Below are positions 1 through 10,150 of a DNA stretch of 64,000 nt, in pieces. The stretch is from Streptomyces sp. DH5 (GTDB lineage: Bacteria > Actinomycetota > Actinomycetes > Streptomycetales > Streptomycetaceae). Both the position numbers and the translations under genes were made by a program. Each line of letters opens with the position of its first letter. The stretch's first letter is position 1. The DNA lies in the NCBI RefSeq assembly GCF_020873915.1, contig NZ_JAHWGP010000005.1, forward strand, positions 186,001 to 250,000, given 5' to 3'. The notes below the pieces were generated by a model. The model was given only the letters and a program-made list of their open reading frames with translations, was not told where the DNA came from and made no database searches.

Positions 1-1
1 C

Positions 2-913
2 CTGAACCCCAAGAACGGCCTGCTCCAGCAGAACTCCTGCGACAAGGCCGCCGGCAAGACCTGGACCCTCCAGGCGGTGAACGGCTCGACGCCCCCGGCG
101 TCGACTCCGGCCGCGACCCCGACGGCGAGCACCCCGGCCTCCCCCTCCGCCCCGGCCTCCCCCTCCGCCCCCGCCTCCCCCACCGCGCCCGCGGACGACG
201 AGCCGGCCGGTGACGCCACGTTCGCCTCCTGGCCCACCGCCACCGACGAGCAGCCCGTCTCCTCGACCATCCCGGTGAGCGGCGTGTACGACGGCTCCCT
301 GAAGCGCTTCTACGGCTCGGGCGCCCTCGGCGGCAGCGGCCAGGACGAAGGTCAGGACCCGCTGTTCAAGCTCGCCGACGGCGCGACGCTGAAGAACGTG
401 ATCCTGGGTACGCCCGCCGCCGACGGCGTGCACTGCTCGGGCAGCTGCACCCTGATCAACGTGTGGTGGGAGGACGTCGGCGAGGACGCCGCCAGCTTCA
501 AGGGCAAGTCCTCCTCGGCGGCCTACGTCATCGACGGCGGCGGTGCCCGCAAGGCCGACGACAAGGTCTTCCAGCACAACGGCGCCGGCACCCTGACGAT
601 CAGGAACTTCCAGGTCTCCGACTTCGGCAAGCTCTACCGCTCGTGCGGCAACTGCGGCACCCAGTACCAGCGCCACGTCGTCATCGACGACGTCCTGGTC
701 ACGAGCCCCGGCAAGGTCCTCGCCGGGGTCAACTCCAACTACGGTGACACCGCGACCCTCTCGGGCGTGACGATCGTCGGCGACAGCAAGAAGAAGCTCG
801 TCGTCTGCGAGCGCTTCAAGGGCAACGACAGCGGTGACGAGCCGACGTCGCTCGGCAGCGGTCCCGACGGCAAGGCCTGCGTCTACAAGGACTCCGACGT
901 CACGTACAAGTAG
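2..913 (+). CDS. Secreted pectate lyase, PL3-type, 5' end outside the window
   Basis: The reading frame is open from base 2, so the start codon lies upstream; the GTG at 77 is internal. About 25 residues of an N-terminal module remain, ending in a Trp-containing segment that could be the end of a ricin-type or other carbohydrate-binding domain. A Pro/Ser/Thr/Ala linker of about 40 residues follows, then a roughly 210-residue catalytic domain. That domain has the PL3 layout: 'ATLKNVILG', then 'GVHCSGSCTLINVWWEDVGEDA', with paired cysteines and acidic Ca-binding positions. PL3 enzymes cleave polygalacturonate by beta-elimination outside the cell. Family assignment is by motif recognition; the identity of the N-terminal module is a guess. 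Confidence 0.85.
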   Translation: MNPKNGLLQQNSCDKAAGKTWTLQAVNGSTPPASTPAATPTASTPASPSAPASPSAPASPTAPADDEPAGDATFASWPTATDEQPVSSTIPVSGVYDGSLKRFYGSGALGGSGQDEGQDPLFKLADGATLKNVILGTPAADGVHCSGSCTLINVWWEDVGEDAASFKGKSSSAAYVIDGGGARKADDKVFQHNGAGTLTIRNFQVSDFGKLYRSCGNCGTQYQRHVVIDDVLVTSPGKVLAGVNSNYGDTATLSGVTIVGDSKKKLVVCERFKGNDSGDEPTSLGSGPDGKACVYKDSDVTYK

Positions 914-929
914 GGAGTACCGCACAGGG

Positions 930-969
930 CGAGGGCCCGGCACCGCTGTTCAGCGGTGCCGGGCCCTCG
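930..969. terminator. Bidirectional hairpin terminator between pectate lyase and groEL
   Basis: Bases 930-948 and 951-969 form a perfect 19-bp inverted repeat (CGAGGGCCCGGCACCGCTG and its complement). It starts 17 bases after the lyase stop and ends 20 bases before the end of the leftward groEL gene. There is no T-tract on either side, as is usual for Streptomyces. It probably serves both convergent genes. Confidence 0.85.
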
Positions 970-989
970 TGGCGCTTCGAGCGGGTCGC

Positions 990-2639
<1,650 letters not shown>

Positions 2640-2764
2640 CTAGGGTGAATCACTGCGCCCCTGGGCGCCCGGCTCCTTGTCGGATGCTGGGGCCAGGGGC
2701 GCAGTGTTCGAGCAAAAGTGCTTGCTTCGAGGCCGGGTTGCCCGGGGTGTCCCCCGGGTTTCCC

Positions 2765-3073
2765 TTACTTCTCGACGATCGCGAGGACGTCGCGGGCCGA
2801 GAGGACGAGGTACTCCTCGCCGTTGTACTTGACCTCGGTGCCGCCGTACTTGCTGTACAGAACGACGTCGCCGACCTTCACGTCGAGTTCGACGCGCTTG
2901 CCGTCCTCGATGCGGCCCGGACCGATGGCCAGGACGACGCCCTCCTGGGGCTTCTCCTTGGCGGTGTCCGGAATGACCAGGCCCGAAGCCGTGGTCTGCT
3001 CGGCGTCGAGCGGCTGGACCACGATGCGGTCCTCGAGCGGCTTGATGGCAACCTTGGAGCTGGCGGTCGTCAC
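2765..3073 (-). CDS. groES: 10-kDa co-chaperonin GroES
   Basis: This 102-residue protein is normal length for GroES and forms the heptameric lid of the GroEL chamber. It carries the typical '[19 protein letters not shown]' N-terminus and the mobile loop near residues 25-40. The start is a GTG preceded by a strong GGGGGAGG ribosome-binding site. It is the first gene of groES-groEL1. Two CIRCE elements lie 100-173 bases upstream, which points to HrcA repression and heat induction. Confidence 0.97.
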   Translation of the reverse strand: MTTASSKVAIKPLEDRIVVQPLDAEQTTASGLVIPDTAKEKPQEGVVLAIGPGRIEDGKRVELDVKVGDVVLYSKYGGTEVKYNGEEYLVLSARDVLAIVEK

Positions 3074-3172
3074 GATCCGACCTCCCCCTTCGGAGATCTC
3101 ACGGGGTTAACTGTCTGAGGTGGCGACCAGGTCGATCCGTCGTCGCGGGTGCCGGACCTGCCCGTCGCTGTG

Positions 3173-3199
3173 TTGGCACTCTCCAGGGGGGAGTGCCAG
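3173..3199. promoter_or_regulatory. CIRCE operator, proximal copy
   Basis: TTGGCACTC-N9-GAGTGCCAG is an inverted repeat with 9-base arms and the 9-base spacer diagnostic of CIRCE, the operator bound by the HrcA heat-shock repressor. It lies 100 bases upstream of the groES start. It deviates from the consensus at the outer bases, so it may be the weaker of the two sites. Confidence 0.85.
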
Positions 3200-3219
3200 A
3201 CCCGAGACTATGACCGGGG

Positions 3220-3246
3220 TTAGCACTCGGTCAAGCGGAGTGCCAA
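3220..3246. promoter_or_regulatory. CIRCE operator, distal copy
   Basis: TTAGCACTC-N9-GAGTGCCAA matches the CIRCE consensus at all but one position. Its centre is 47 bases from that of the proximal copy, roughly four to five helical turns, so two HrcA dimers could sit on one side of the DNA. Both sites should control groES-groEL1. Confidence 0.93.
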
Positions 3247-3326
3247 TTGCCGTGCGGCGCGTCGGCAGGGTGGATGCCTTTTCCGCACGGGATTGCGCAG
3301 CTTGCGGTGCTGCGGTGACCGTCTCC

Positions 3327-3394
3327 GGGGGCTGTGCCCCCGGGCCCCCCTTCGGCCCTGAACGGGCCTCGTCCTCAAACGCCGGACGGGCTGG
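3327..3394. repeat. Streptomyces interspersed intergenic repeat
   Basis: The element begins with a GGGGGCTGTGCCCCC hairpin, continues with a C-rich stretch and ends in 'TCGTCCTCAAACGCCGGACGGGCTG'-like sequence of which only the core is quoted here. I recognise this composite as an element scattered many times through Streptomyces intergenic regions. It lies between the groES promoter and the end of the first deacetylase gene. The 3074-3410 gap otherwise holds the two CIRCE sites and no gene. Confidence 0.6.
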
Positions 3395-3410
3395 CGGGCG
3401 TGAGCGGTGC

Positions 3411-4262
3411 TCACCGGTGAGCGCTGACGGACTGGGCGGGTGAGCCGTCCCCACCGGGCGCCGTCGGCGGGCCGGAAGCCGGGCCGTGTTCGCCGGGCGC
3501 CGGCGGCCGGGCGGCGCGTCCTGCGTAGTCCTCCAGGCGCCCCACCCTCAGCCCCCGCTCCGCCAGCTCTCCCAGCAGCCGCTCCGTCCGTTCCGCCAGC
3601 GACAGCGACGGGGCTTCGCCCGACGGTACGGAGACGATGTCGCCGGGGTTCAGGTGGTGGGGGCCGTGGGTGTAGGTGAGGTGGCCGTCGGGTTCCAGGG
3701 TGACCCGCCACAGGACCACCGTCTCGATGCCGCAGTCGGCGGCGGCGCGCAGGGTGGTGGTGTCGTACGTGCCGTAGGGCGGGCGGAAGAGGCGGGGGCG
3801 GATGCCGAAGCGGGAGGTGAGCTTGCGCTGCTGGCCGCAGATCTCGGCACGCTGGCCGGCGTAGGGCAGTCCGCGCAGGGCGGGGTGGTCGAGGGTGTGG
3901 TTCTGCAGGCTCGCGCCGACCGCGCGCAGGCGGGCGAAGTGGGCGTAGCCGGGGCCCACCACACTGTCCGTCAGGAACATGCTGACGGGGAGCCTGCGTT
4001 CGCGCACCAGGTCGATGAAGCGGGGGTCGCGTTCGGCGCCGTCGTCGTAGGTGAGGAAGACGACCCCGTCGCGGGTGGGCACGTGGTCGACGACGGGCGG
4101 GAGGGGGCCGGTCCCCGGCGTCGGGCCCGCTCCGGGCGCACGCCCTGCCCCGCTCCCAGTCCTGCCCCCGGCTCCGGCCCCGTCCCCCGTGCCGCCGGAC
4201 GGACCGCATGCGGCGATCACGGCCAGCAGGGCGCCGGCGCCCGCCAGGAGCCGCACCCTCAC
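3411..4262 (-). CDS. Polysaccharide deacetylase lipoprotein (NodB domain), downstream copy
   Basis: This is a 283-residue lipoprotein. The GTG start at 4262 overlaps the upstream stop as GTGA, and the frame upstream of it belongs to no protein. The signal sequence 'LLAGAGALLAVIAAC' ends in a lipobox cysteine near residue 20, followed by a Gly/Pro linker. The NodB domain has all three metal/catalytic blocks: 'FLTYDDGAERD', 'NHTLDHPAL' and 'RPPYGTYD'. Such enzymes remove N-acetyl groups from peptidoglycan or other aminosugar polymers at the outer membrane face. It forms a coupled pair with the gene at 4259-5182, and the substrate is unknown. Confidence 0.9.
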   Translation of the reverse strand: MRVRLLAGAGALLAVIAACGPSGGTGDGAGAGGRTGSGAGRAPGAGPTPGTGPLPPVVDHVPTRDGVVFLTYDDGAERDPRFIDLVRERRLPVSMFLTDSVVGPGYAHFARLRAVGASLQNHTLDHPALRGLPYAGQRAEICGQQRKLTSRFGIRPRLFRPPYGTYDTTTLRAAADCGIETVVLWRVTLEPDGHLTYTHGPHHLNPGDIVSVPSGEAPSLSLAERTERLLGELAERGLRVGRLEDYAGRAARPPAPGEHGPASGPPTAPGGDGSPAQSVSAHR

Positions 4263-5182
4263 AGGTAGTCCTCCAGACGGGCGACCGCGTACCCCTCCGC
4301 CGTGACCTTGTCCAGGAAGCGGCGGATCATGTCCGGCATGGTGCCCTTCCAATCGTCGCGGCCCCGGAAGTGGCTGAGGACGATGTCGCCGGGGTGCAGC
4401 GAGCGGTCCCACTCGCGGTAGTCCCAGCGGTCGGCGAAGACCTCCTCGTTCCAGAGGGGGACGTGGGTGATGCCGCAGGTCTTGGCGGCGCGCAGGGTGT
4501 TCTTGTCGTAGTTGCCGTAGGGCGGGCGGAAGAGGGCGGGGCGCTCGCCGTAGCGCTCCTCCATGATCTTCTGCATGCCGCAGATCTCGCGCTTCTGGCG
4601 GGCGTACGACAGGGCCGGCAGATAGGGGTGGTGGAGGGTGTGGTTGTGCAGGCCGGCGCCCCGGTCCCGCATCCGCTCGAAGTAGCCGTAGTCCTCCTTG
4701 ACGAGGTAGTCGCTGAGGAAGGCCGTGTACGGGATCCTCAGCTCGCTCATCATCCGCAGGAACGCGGGGTCCTTCTCCTCGCCGTCGTCGATGGTGAGGA
4801 AGACGATCCGCTCCTTCGTGGGGACGGTGGTGAAGACCGGGGGGAGCCCCAGGCGGCGGTGGCCGTCGACCTCGAAGCCGTCCCGGGTGGTGATCCGCGG
4901 CTTCTTCGCCGGGGCCGGCGGGGCCGTCAGGGGCACCTTCTTCAGGCCCCAGCGTTTCGCGGCGGCGACCCGCGCGGCGTGCGCGGCACGCAGCTTGGTG
5001 GCGTAGGAGTCGAGCGCGCGGGCCGGGGGCGCCTGGAGGGGTTGCTGGCCGGGGGCCGGTTCCACCGTGTCGCCGCCGCCCTGTCCGCAGGCCGAGGCGA
5101 TGGTGGCGAGAGCGAGTACGGCGAGGCCGGTCCGTACGCCACGCCGCGGCCGATATTTGTCATTTTGTCCTACTGCTCGCAT
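4259..5182 (-). CDS. Polysaccharide deacetylase lipoprotein (NodB domain), upstream copy
   Basis: This is a 307-residue protein starting 'MRAVGQNDKYRPRRGVRTG' at 5182. The signal peptide 'LAVLALATIASAC' supplies a lipobox. The NodB domain in the C-terminal two thirds carries 'FLTIDDGEEKD', 'HNHTLHHPYLP' and 'RPPYGNYD', so the metal-binding Asp/His/His set and the catalytic blocks look intact. It overlaps the next deacetylase gene by four bases. The two proteins share domain order but are clearly diverged. A much longer frame reading upstream to 6436 is antisense to the methyltransferase gene and is not used. Confidence 0.91.
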   Translation of the reverse strand: MRAVGQNDKYRPRRGVRTGLAVLALATIASACGQGGGDTVEPAPGQQPLQAPPARALDSYATKLRAAHAARVAAAKRWGLKKVPLTAPPAPAKKPRITTRDGFEVDGHRRLGLPPVFTTVPTKERIVFLTIDDGEEKDPAFLRMMSELRIPYTAFLSDYLVKEDYGYFERMRDRGAGLHNHTLHHPYLPALSYARQKREICGMQKIMEERYGERPALFRPPYGNYDKNTLRAAKTCGITHVPLWNEEVFADRWDYREWDRSLHPGDIVLSHFRGRDDWKGTMPDMIRRFLDKVTAEGYAVARLEDYL

Positions 5183-5272
5183 GGGGCCGGATCCTCGCAG
5201 CCGGACGGTCCGGCCCCGGCCCGACACCGCGGCCGGAGGCGTACGGTCCACCGACTGGCCCACAATGACCCG

Positions 5273-6448
5273 GTGAACGACCTCGCACCGCTCCTCACCC
5301 CCGAAGGCCGCGCCCTCCTCGACGAGGTGCGCGACACCGACCCGGCGCACGAACTCGCCGTCGCCACCCGGCTGCGCCGTGAGCACCCCGCCGAACTGGT
5401 GTCGGCCGCGCTCGGCCAGGCGAGGCTGCGGCAACGGGCGGAGGCGAAGTTCGGGGCCGAGGACGCACGGCGGATGTTCTTCACGCCCAACGGGGTCGAG
5501 CAGTCGACGCGGGCGAGCGTGGCGGCGTACCGGGCGGAGCGGTTCGGGGAGCTCGGCGTGACCTCCGTGGCCGACCTGTGCTGCGGGATCGGCGGGGACG
5601 CGATCGCGCTGGCCCGCGCCGGGATCCGGGTGCTGGCGGTGGACCGGGACCCGCTCACCGCGGCGGCCGCGCGAGCCAACGCCGACGCGCTGGGGCTGGC
5701 CGGGCTGATCGAGGTGCGCGAGGCGGACGTGACGGAGGTGGACACGGCCGGATACGACGCCGTGTTCGTCGACCCGGCCCGGCGCGGCGGCCGGGGCCGC
5801 ATCTTCGACCCCGAGGCGTACTCGCCCCCGCTGTCCTGGGCGGTCGAGGCGGCCCGTACGGCGTCCCGTGCCGCCGCGCTGAAGGTCGCCCCGGGCATCC
5901 CGCACGAGGCCGTGCCCGCCGACGCGGAGGCCGAGTGGATCTCGGACGGCGGGGACGTGAAGGAGGCGGTGCTGTGGTTCGGCGCCGGGCAGGCGGCGCC
6001 GGTCCGCGCGACCCTGCTCCCCGGGCCGCGCACCCTCCCGTCCCGGGGACTGCCCGATCCTGCCGTGCGCCCGCCCGGCCGCTACCTGTACGAACCCGAC
6101 GGCGCCGTCATCCGGGCCCATCTCGTCGCCGAGGTCGCCGAGGAGGTCGACGGCGGGCTCCTCGACGCGACCATCGCGTACATCACCGCCGACGAGCACC
6201 GCCCGACGCCGTACGCCACCGCCTACGAGATCACCGACCGGCTCCCCTTCAACGTCAAGAAGCTGAAGGCGCTGCTGCGGGAGCGTCAGGTGGGCACGCT
6301 GACCGTCAAGAAACGCGGTTCGGCCGTCGAACCCGAGGAACTCCGCCGCAAGGTCCTGCCCAAGCCGCACGGCCGCGCGTCCGTCACCGTCTTCCTGACC
6401 CGCGTCGCCGGCGCCCCGACCATGCTGCTGGGGCACCCGGTGCGGTGA
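5273..6448 (+). CDS. Class I SAM-dependent methyltransferase with C-terminal THUMP-like domain
   Basis: The protein has 391 residues from a GTG at 5273; no in-frame ATG fits the divergent spacing from the deacetylase at 5182. The SAM-binding motif I is 'VADLCCGIGGDAIAL' near residue 100, followed by the acidic 'VLAVDRDP' and by 'YDAVFVDPARRGGRGR', similar to motif IV. About 100 C-terminal residues ('EITDRLPFNVKKLKALL...VGTLTVKKRG') match the THUMP-like domain fused to this methyltransferase type in actinobacteria. This suggests an RNA substrate, but none is known to me. The enzyme is cytoplasmic and monocistronic. Confidence 0.85.
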   Translation: MNDLAPLLTPEGRALLDEVRDTDPAHELAVATRLRREHPAELVSAALGQARLRQRAEAKFGAEDARRMFFTPNGVEQSTRASVAAYRAERFGELGVTSVADLCCGIGGDAIALARAGIRVLAVDRDPLTAAAARANADALGLAGLIEVREADVTEVDTAGYDAVFVDPARRGGRGRIFDPEAYSPPLSWAVEAARTASRAAALKVAPGIPHEAVPADAEAEWISDGGDVKEAVLWFGAGQAAPVRATLLPGPRTLPSRGLPDPAVRPPGRYLYEPDGAVIRAHLVAEVAEEVDGGLLDATIAYITADEHRPTPYATAYEITDRLPFNVKKLKALLRERQVGTLTVKKRGSAVEPEELRRKVLPKPHGRASVTVFLTRVAGAPTMLLGHPVR

Positions 6449-6467
6449 GGCACCGGGCCGGGCCGCC

Positions 6468-7103
6468 TCAGGACGCGACGATCGCCTTGCCGATCGCGAA
6501 ACCCTTGGCCGGCCCCTCGGGGATCACCGCGTCGGTGCCGTAGGGAACCCGGTGCTCGTCCGCGTACTTGCCCTTCTTCCGGTCGGGCGACGTCAGGACG
6601 AGCACCGCCCCCTCGTCGTCGAAGTCGTCGACGATCACGTACACCGGAATTCCGGCCCTCGCGTACTCCCGGCGTTTGCGGACGCGGTCGCGCTGGAGGT
6701 TGCGGTGGCCCGGTGAGGCGACCTCGACGACCATCTTGACTCCGTCGGCGTCGACGCCGAGACCGTCCTCGTCCGGGATCTCGTCGAGGTCGAGCGGGGC
6801 CACGAAGAGGTCGGGGATCCAGGCTTTCTGACGGTGGATGACGTTGCCGTCGTGGTGTGCTGCGTAACCGCTGCCTGCCAGATGCGCGTCCAGCGCTCTG
6901 CGGAGACGGCCGATGAGCACGGTGTGACGACGGCGACCGGTAGGTGACACCTCGATGGCCCCTTCGATGATCTCGGCCCGGTAGCCCTCGGGGAGATCCA
7001 TGGCCTTCCACGCCTGCCACAGGACCTCGTCCAGATCGGAACCCTGCTCGGAAACGGGCTTGTCCACCACCACCGGGGCCACCTCTTCTGCGAGAGCGGT
7101 CAT
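6468..7103 (-). CDS. Uma2 family (DUF820) putative endonuclease
   Basis: This 211-residue protein has the Uma2 core, a PD-(D/E)XK-like fold. The central block 'HRQKAWIPDLFVAPLDL' provides the acidic Asp, and 'VKMVVEVASPGHRNLQRDRVRKRREYARAGIPVYVIVD' (residues about 120-157, quoted only in part elsewhere) provides the conserved Glu, Ser-Pro and Lys/Tyr positions. Uma2 genes occur in large multicopy families in Streptomyces and cyanobacteria. Nuclease activity is inferred from the fold and the biological role is unsettled. It converges on the methyltransferase with only 19 bases between the stops. Confidence 0.85.
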   Translation of the reverse strand: MTALAEEVAPVVVDKPVSEQGSDLDEVLWQAWKAMDLPEGYRAEIIEGAIEVSPTGRRRHTVLIGRLRRALDAHLAGSGYAAHHDGNVIHRQKAWIPDLFVAPLDLDEIPDEDGLGVDADGVKMVVEVASPGHRNLQRDRVRKRREYARAGIPVYVIVDDFDDEGAVLVLTSPDRKKGKYADEHRVPYGTDAVIPEGPAKGFAIGKAIVAS

Positions 7104-7230
7104 CGAGAAGCACCTCCTCCTTCAAGTGTGGGCGCGGGCGCCACTGCGGCACAAGCGACACGGTGACGCTACGAGGTCGGGAGTCGCACCGCTCCGGGGT
7201 CGGCGCCGATCAGCCGAACGGGTGATCACC

Positions 7231-8322
7231 TCACCTCAGCGAGGCCCACAGCTCCCCCGCCTCCGGTTCGTCCGCCACCACGCGGTCGCGGTCCCAGGGG
7301 GCGGGCACCACCGGCATGGTCACCGTGGTGACGCCGGCGGAGGTCAGTCCCCTCAGGCTCCGTCCGAAGCGGGTCAGCTCACCGAGCGAGTCCAGTCCGG
7401 TGTCGGCGGTGAGGCCGGCGGTGGCGGCGTCGGCGACCTCGTACAGCCTGGCGGGGCTGGTCAGCAGGTTCTGCCGCGCCACCTGCTCCAGCAGCGCCTT
7501 GACGAGCCGCTGCTGGAGCCCGATCCGCCCGAGGTCGCTGCCGTCGCCGACGCCGTAGCGGGTCCGGGCCAGGGCGAGGGCGTCGGCGCCGTCGAGGTGG
7601 TGGGTGCCGGCCTCCAGGGTGAGGTGGCTGCGGTCGTCGTCGATGTCCTCCTCGGTGGTGACGGTGACCCCGCCGAGCGCGTCGACCAGGCGGGCGAAGC
7701 CGGCGAAGTCGATCTCGACGTAGTGGTCCATGCGGACGTCCGTGAGCGACTCGACGGTCTTCACGGCGCACACCGGCCCGCCCACCTCGTACGCGGTGTT
7801 GAACATGACACCGGACGCGGGCCGTGCCGACTCCCCGTCCTCCAGAGGGCAGGAGGGCCGGTCGACGAGGGTGTCGCGCGGGATGCTGACCACCGTCGCG
7901 GCGGTCCGTCCGGCGTCGAGGTGGACGACCATGGCGGTGTCGGAGCGTGCTCCGCCGTCCTCGCCGCCGCCGAGTTCCCGGTTCTCCTCGCCGCCGCGCG
8001 AGTCCGAGCCGAGCACCAGGACGTTCAGGGGCCCGGCCGGCAGCGGCTCGTCGGCGGACGGGGTGCTCAGCGGCCTGGCGGGGCGGTCGTCCCCCAGGGC
8101 GCTGTTGATGTCGACGCTGCCGATGTTGCCGTCGAGCTGCCAGTACACCCAGCCGGCCGCTCCGGCGCCGAGCAGGAGCAGGCCCGCCAGCGAGAGTCCC
8201 GTGATCTTCAGTACCCTGCCCCGCCGGCCGGTCCGTATGCCCCCGCCTCCGGCTCCGCCCCCGGCGTCCTTGGTGTCCCCGGCGCCGTCGCTGCCCTGGT
8301 GTCCCGTCACGAGCAGGAACAT
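7231..8322 (-). CDS. LytR/CpsA/Psr (LCP) family wall-polymer ligase
   Basis: This 363-residue membrane protein has a Gly-rich cytoplasmic N-terminus, one transmembrane helix near residues 43-62 ('LSLAGLLLLGAGAAGWVYW') and an external LCP domain. The domain shows 'LNVLVLGSDSRGG', 'DTAMVVHLDAG' and 'SIPRDTLVDRP', the Asp and Arg positions that bind the polyprenyl-pyrophosphate substrate and magnesium. LCP enzymes attach teichoic acids or other anionic glycopolymers to peptidoglycan. I used the ATG at 8322; a GTG four codons in is an alternative because no clear ribosome-binding site precedes either. Confidence 0.92.
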   Translation of the reverse strand: MFLLVTGHQGSDGAGDTKDAGGGAGGGGIRTGRRGRVLKITGLSLAGLLLLGAGAAGWVYWQLDGNIGSVDINSALGDDRPARPLSTPSADEPLPAGPLNVLVLGSDSRGGEENRELGGGEDGGARSDTAMVVHLDAGRTAATVVSIPRDTLVDRPSCPLEDGESARPASGVMFNTAYEVGGPVCAVKTVESLTDVRMDHYVEIDFAGFARLVDALGGVTVTTEEDIDDDRSHLTLEAGTHHLDGADALALARTRYGVGDGSDLGRIGLQQRLVKALLEQVARQNLLTSPARLYEVADAATAGLTADTGLDSLGELTRFGRSLRGLTSAGVTTVTMPVVPAPWDRDRVVADEPEAGELWASLR

Positions 8323-8438
8323 AAGTCCGAATTATGACGGGCGGCGACTCCCGGACAGTTTTCTTGGGGAATTCTCAGACTTCCCCCCACTCGAAACATT
8401 CGAAGCGGCACCCCCCGACAGGGCACCGCCTCCCCCGC

Positions 8439-9491
8439 TCACGACCCGCCCGGCGCCGCCGTACTGCTCCGCACCACCAGGCTCGTCGCCAGCTCCACCC
8501 GGGTCGCCGTGGCGGAATCACCCCCCTTGCCGAGGTCGAGGACCAGCTTGGCCGCCGCCTCCGCCATCTCCGTCAGCGGCTGCCGCACGGTCGTCAGCGG
8601 CGGCCCCACCCAGCGGGCCACCGGCAGGTCGTCGAACCCGACCACGCTCAGGTCCTCCGGGATCCGCAGTCCCAGCTCGCGCGCGGCCTCGTACAGACCG
8701 AGCGCCTGGAGGTCGTTGCCGGTGAAGATCGCGGTGGGCCGGTCCTCGCGGCGCAGCAGGGCGAGGCCCTGCCGGTAGCCGGCGTCGTGGTGGAAGTCCC
8801 CCGCGACGATCAGCCCCGGGTCGACCGGGAGCCCCGCCGTCTCCAGCGCGGCCCGGTAGCCGTCCACGCGGGCGCGGCTGCACATCATCCGCGAGGGGCC
8901 GCTGATCGCGCCGATCCTGGTGTGCCCCAGCTCGACGAGGTGCCGGGTCGCCGCGAGCCCGCCCTGCCAGTTGGTGGCGCCGATGGAGGGCACGTCGGTG
9001 CCGGGGTCGCCGGCCGGGTCCATCACCACGAACGGGATGGAGCGGCTGGTCAGCAGGGCCCGCCCGGACTCGTCGAGGCCGGACAGCACGAGGATCACGC
9101 CGTGCGGGCGGCGGGCGGCCACCTGGTCGGCCCAGGAACGGCCGGGCGTGAGCCGGCCCGCGCTCTCGGAGAGCACCACGCTCAGCCCCGCGTCCCTGGC
9201 CACGTTCTCCACGCCCCGGATGACCTCCATCGCCCAGGCGCTCTCCAGTTCGTGGAAGACCAGGTCGATCAGCGGCGAGCGGGTCGCCTCGGCCCGCCGT
9301 CGCCGGTAACCGTGGGCGCGCAGCAGCCCCTCGACCCGGCTGCGGGTGCCGGGAGCGACGTCCGCCCGCCCGTTGAGGACCTTCGAAACAGTCGGCGCGG
9401 AGACGCCGGCCTCACGCGCGATCTCGGCGAGCGTCGCGGTCTGGGCGCTGCGCCCTTGCGTCCGGGTTTCTGCGGGCTGCGGGGAAGTCAT
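8439..9491 (-). CDS. LacI/GalR-family transcriptional regulator
   Basis: This 350-residue regulator has an N-terminal helix-turn-helix ('ATLAEIAREAGVSAPTVSKVL', residues about 19-39) and the hinge, then a periplasmic-binding-protein-like sensor domain ('SPLIDLVFHELES' to 'TTVRQPLTEMAEAAAKLV'). The family usually represses sugar catabolism genes and is released by the sugar. It is monocistronic, and no sugar-uptake or glycosidase gene adjoins it. A possible but distant target is the paired operator at 31533-31560, though nothing in the sequence ties the two together. The 188 bases upstream contain no gene. Confidence 0.93.
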   Translation of the reverse strand: MTSPQPAETRTQGRSAQTATLAEIAREAGVSAPTVSKVLNGRADVAPGTRSRVEGLLRAHGYRRRRAEATRSPLIDLVFHELESAWAMEVIRGVENVARDAGLSVVLSESAGRLTPGRSWADQVAARRPHGVILVLSGLDESGRALLTSRSIPFVVMDPAGDPGTDVPSIGATNWQGGLAATRHLVELGHTRIGAISGPSRMMCSRARVDGYRAALETAGLPVDPGLIVAGDFHHDAGYRQGLALLRREDRPTAIFTGNDLQALGLYEAARELGLRIPEDLSVVGFDDLPVARWVGPPLTTVRQPLTEMAEAAAKLVLDLGKGGDSATATRVELATSLVVRSSTAAPGGS

Positions 9492-9679
9492 GCGCGCGAT
9501 CGTAACCCTGCGGCCCCTTTTGACGAAGGCCCCCGAGCACCACGGACGCTCGAAATCTTCGCCATCACTTCCGCATCATTCGATCCAGCCCGGCGCGTAA
9601 GCGCTCTTCCTCCACCTGCCAGGATCCGCCACCGCGCCTCGGTCGCCGCCGGCGCCCGCGCGCCGACGGCGACCGACGG

Positions 9680-10150
9680 TCAGAGGGCTAGACCCACCCA
9701 GGACCCAGCCCTCTTGATGTCCCGGTTCCTCCTGAGCTCGGGATACCTGACCACGAGATCGGCGAGCACCTTCGTCAGGAAATCACGTCCGGCCGCGATG
9801 AAATCCTTCCGAGGGATCACGGAGGAGCCCTCCGCGTAATTACAGCTGACCTTCACGCGATCCCCGTCGGGCGTCGCGTAGATCTCGTCGGCCATGCCCG
9901 CGAAGCAGATACGGGCCCCCTCTCCCGACGCCACCGCACGGCCTGCGGAGAAGAACTCGACAGCGAAGTCGAGAATCTGCACTCCGCCGCCCGTGACAAT
10001 GCTCAAGTCAAGGCCGTCCGACGTGAGGGTGAGATCACCGCCGAAGCACGAATAGCACAGGTCCACGAGATCGGCCTTCTCGAGATTGACACGCCGCTGT
10101 TCCCGCAGAAGGGCAGGGTCGTCGGAGAGCGAGTAACGGGCTACGATCAC
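9680..10150 (-). CDS. Putative immunity protein for the adjacent RHS toxin
   Basis: This 156-residue protein belongs to no family I can name. It starts at a GTG overlapping the RHS stop codon as GTGA, so it is translationally coupled to the toxin. It has no signal peptide and no transmembrane segment, is mildly acidic, and contains five cysteines. A cytoplasmic product of this size directly after a polymorphic-toxin gene is the standard position of an immunity protein that binds and blocks the toxin domain. By eye the DNA here is less G+C-rich than its neighbours, as is common for exchangeable toxin/immunity tips. The assignment rests on context only. Confidence 0.65.
   Translation of the reverse strand: MIVARYSLSDDPALLREQRRVNLEKADLVDLCYSCFGGDLTLTSDGLDLSIVTGGGVQILDFAVEFFSAGRAVASGEGARICFAGMADEIYATPDGDRVKVSCNYAEGSSVIPRKDFIAAGRDFLTKVLADLVVRYPELRRNRDIKRAGSWVGLAL

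Noticed and set aside
5183-6436. Long N-terminal extension of the upstream deacetylase, and a methyltransferase extension back to 4208
   Set aside because: Each extension runs antisense through the other gene. The lipoprotein signal peptide and the GTG at 5273 give sensible starts.
9598-9606. TAAGCGCTC as a LacI operator for the regulator at 8439-9491
   Set aside because: It is a short partial palindrome about 110 bases upstream of the start, too weak to call.
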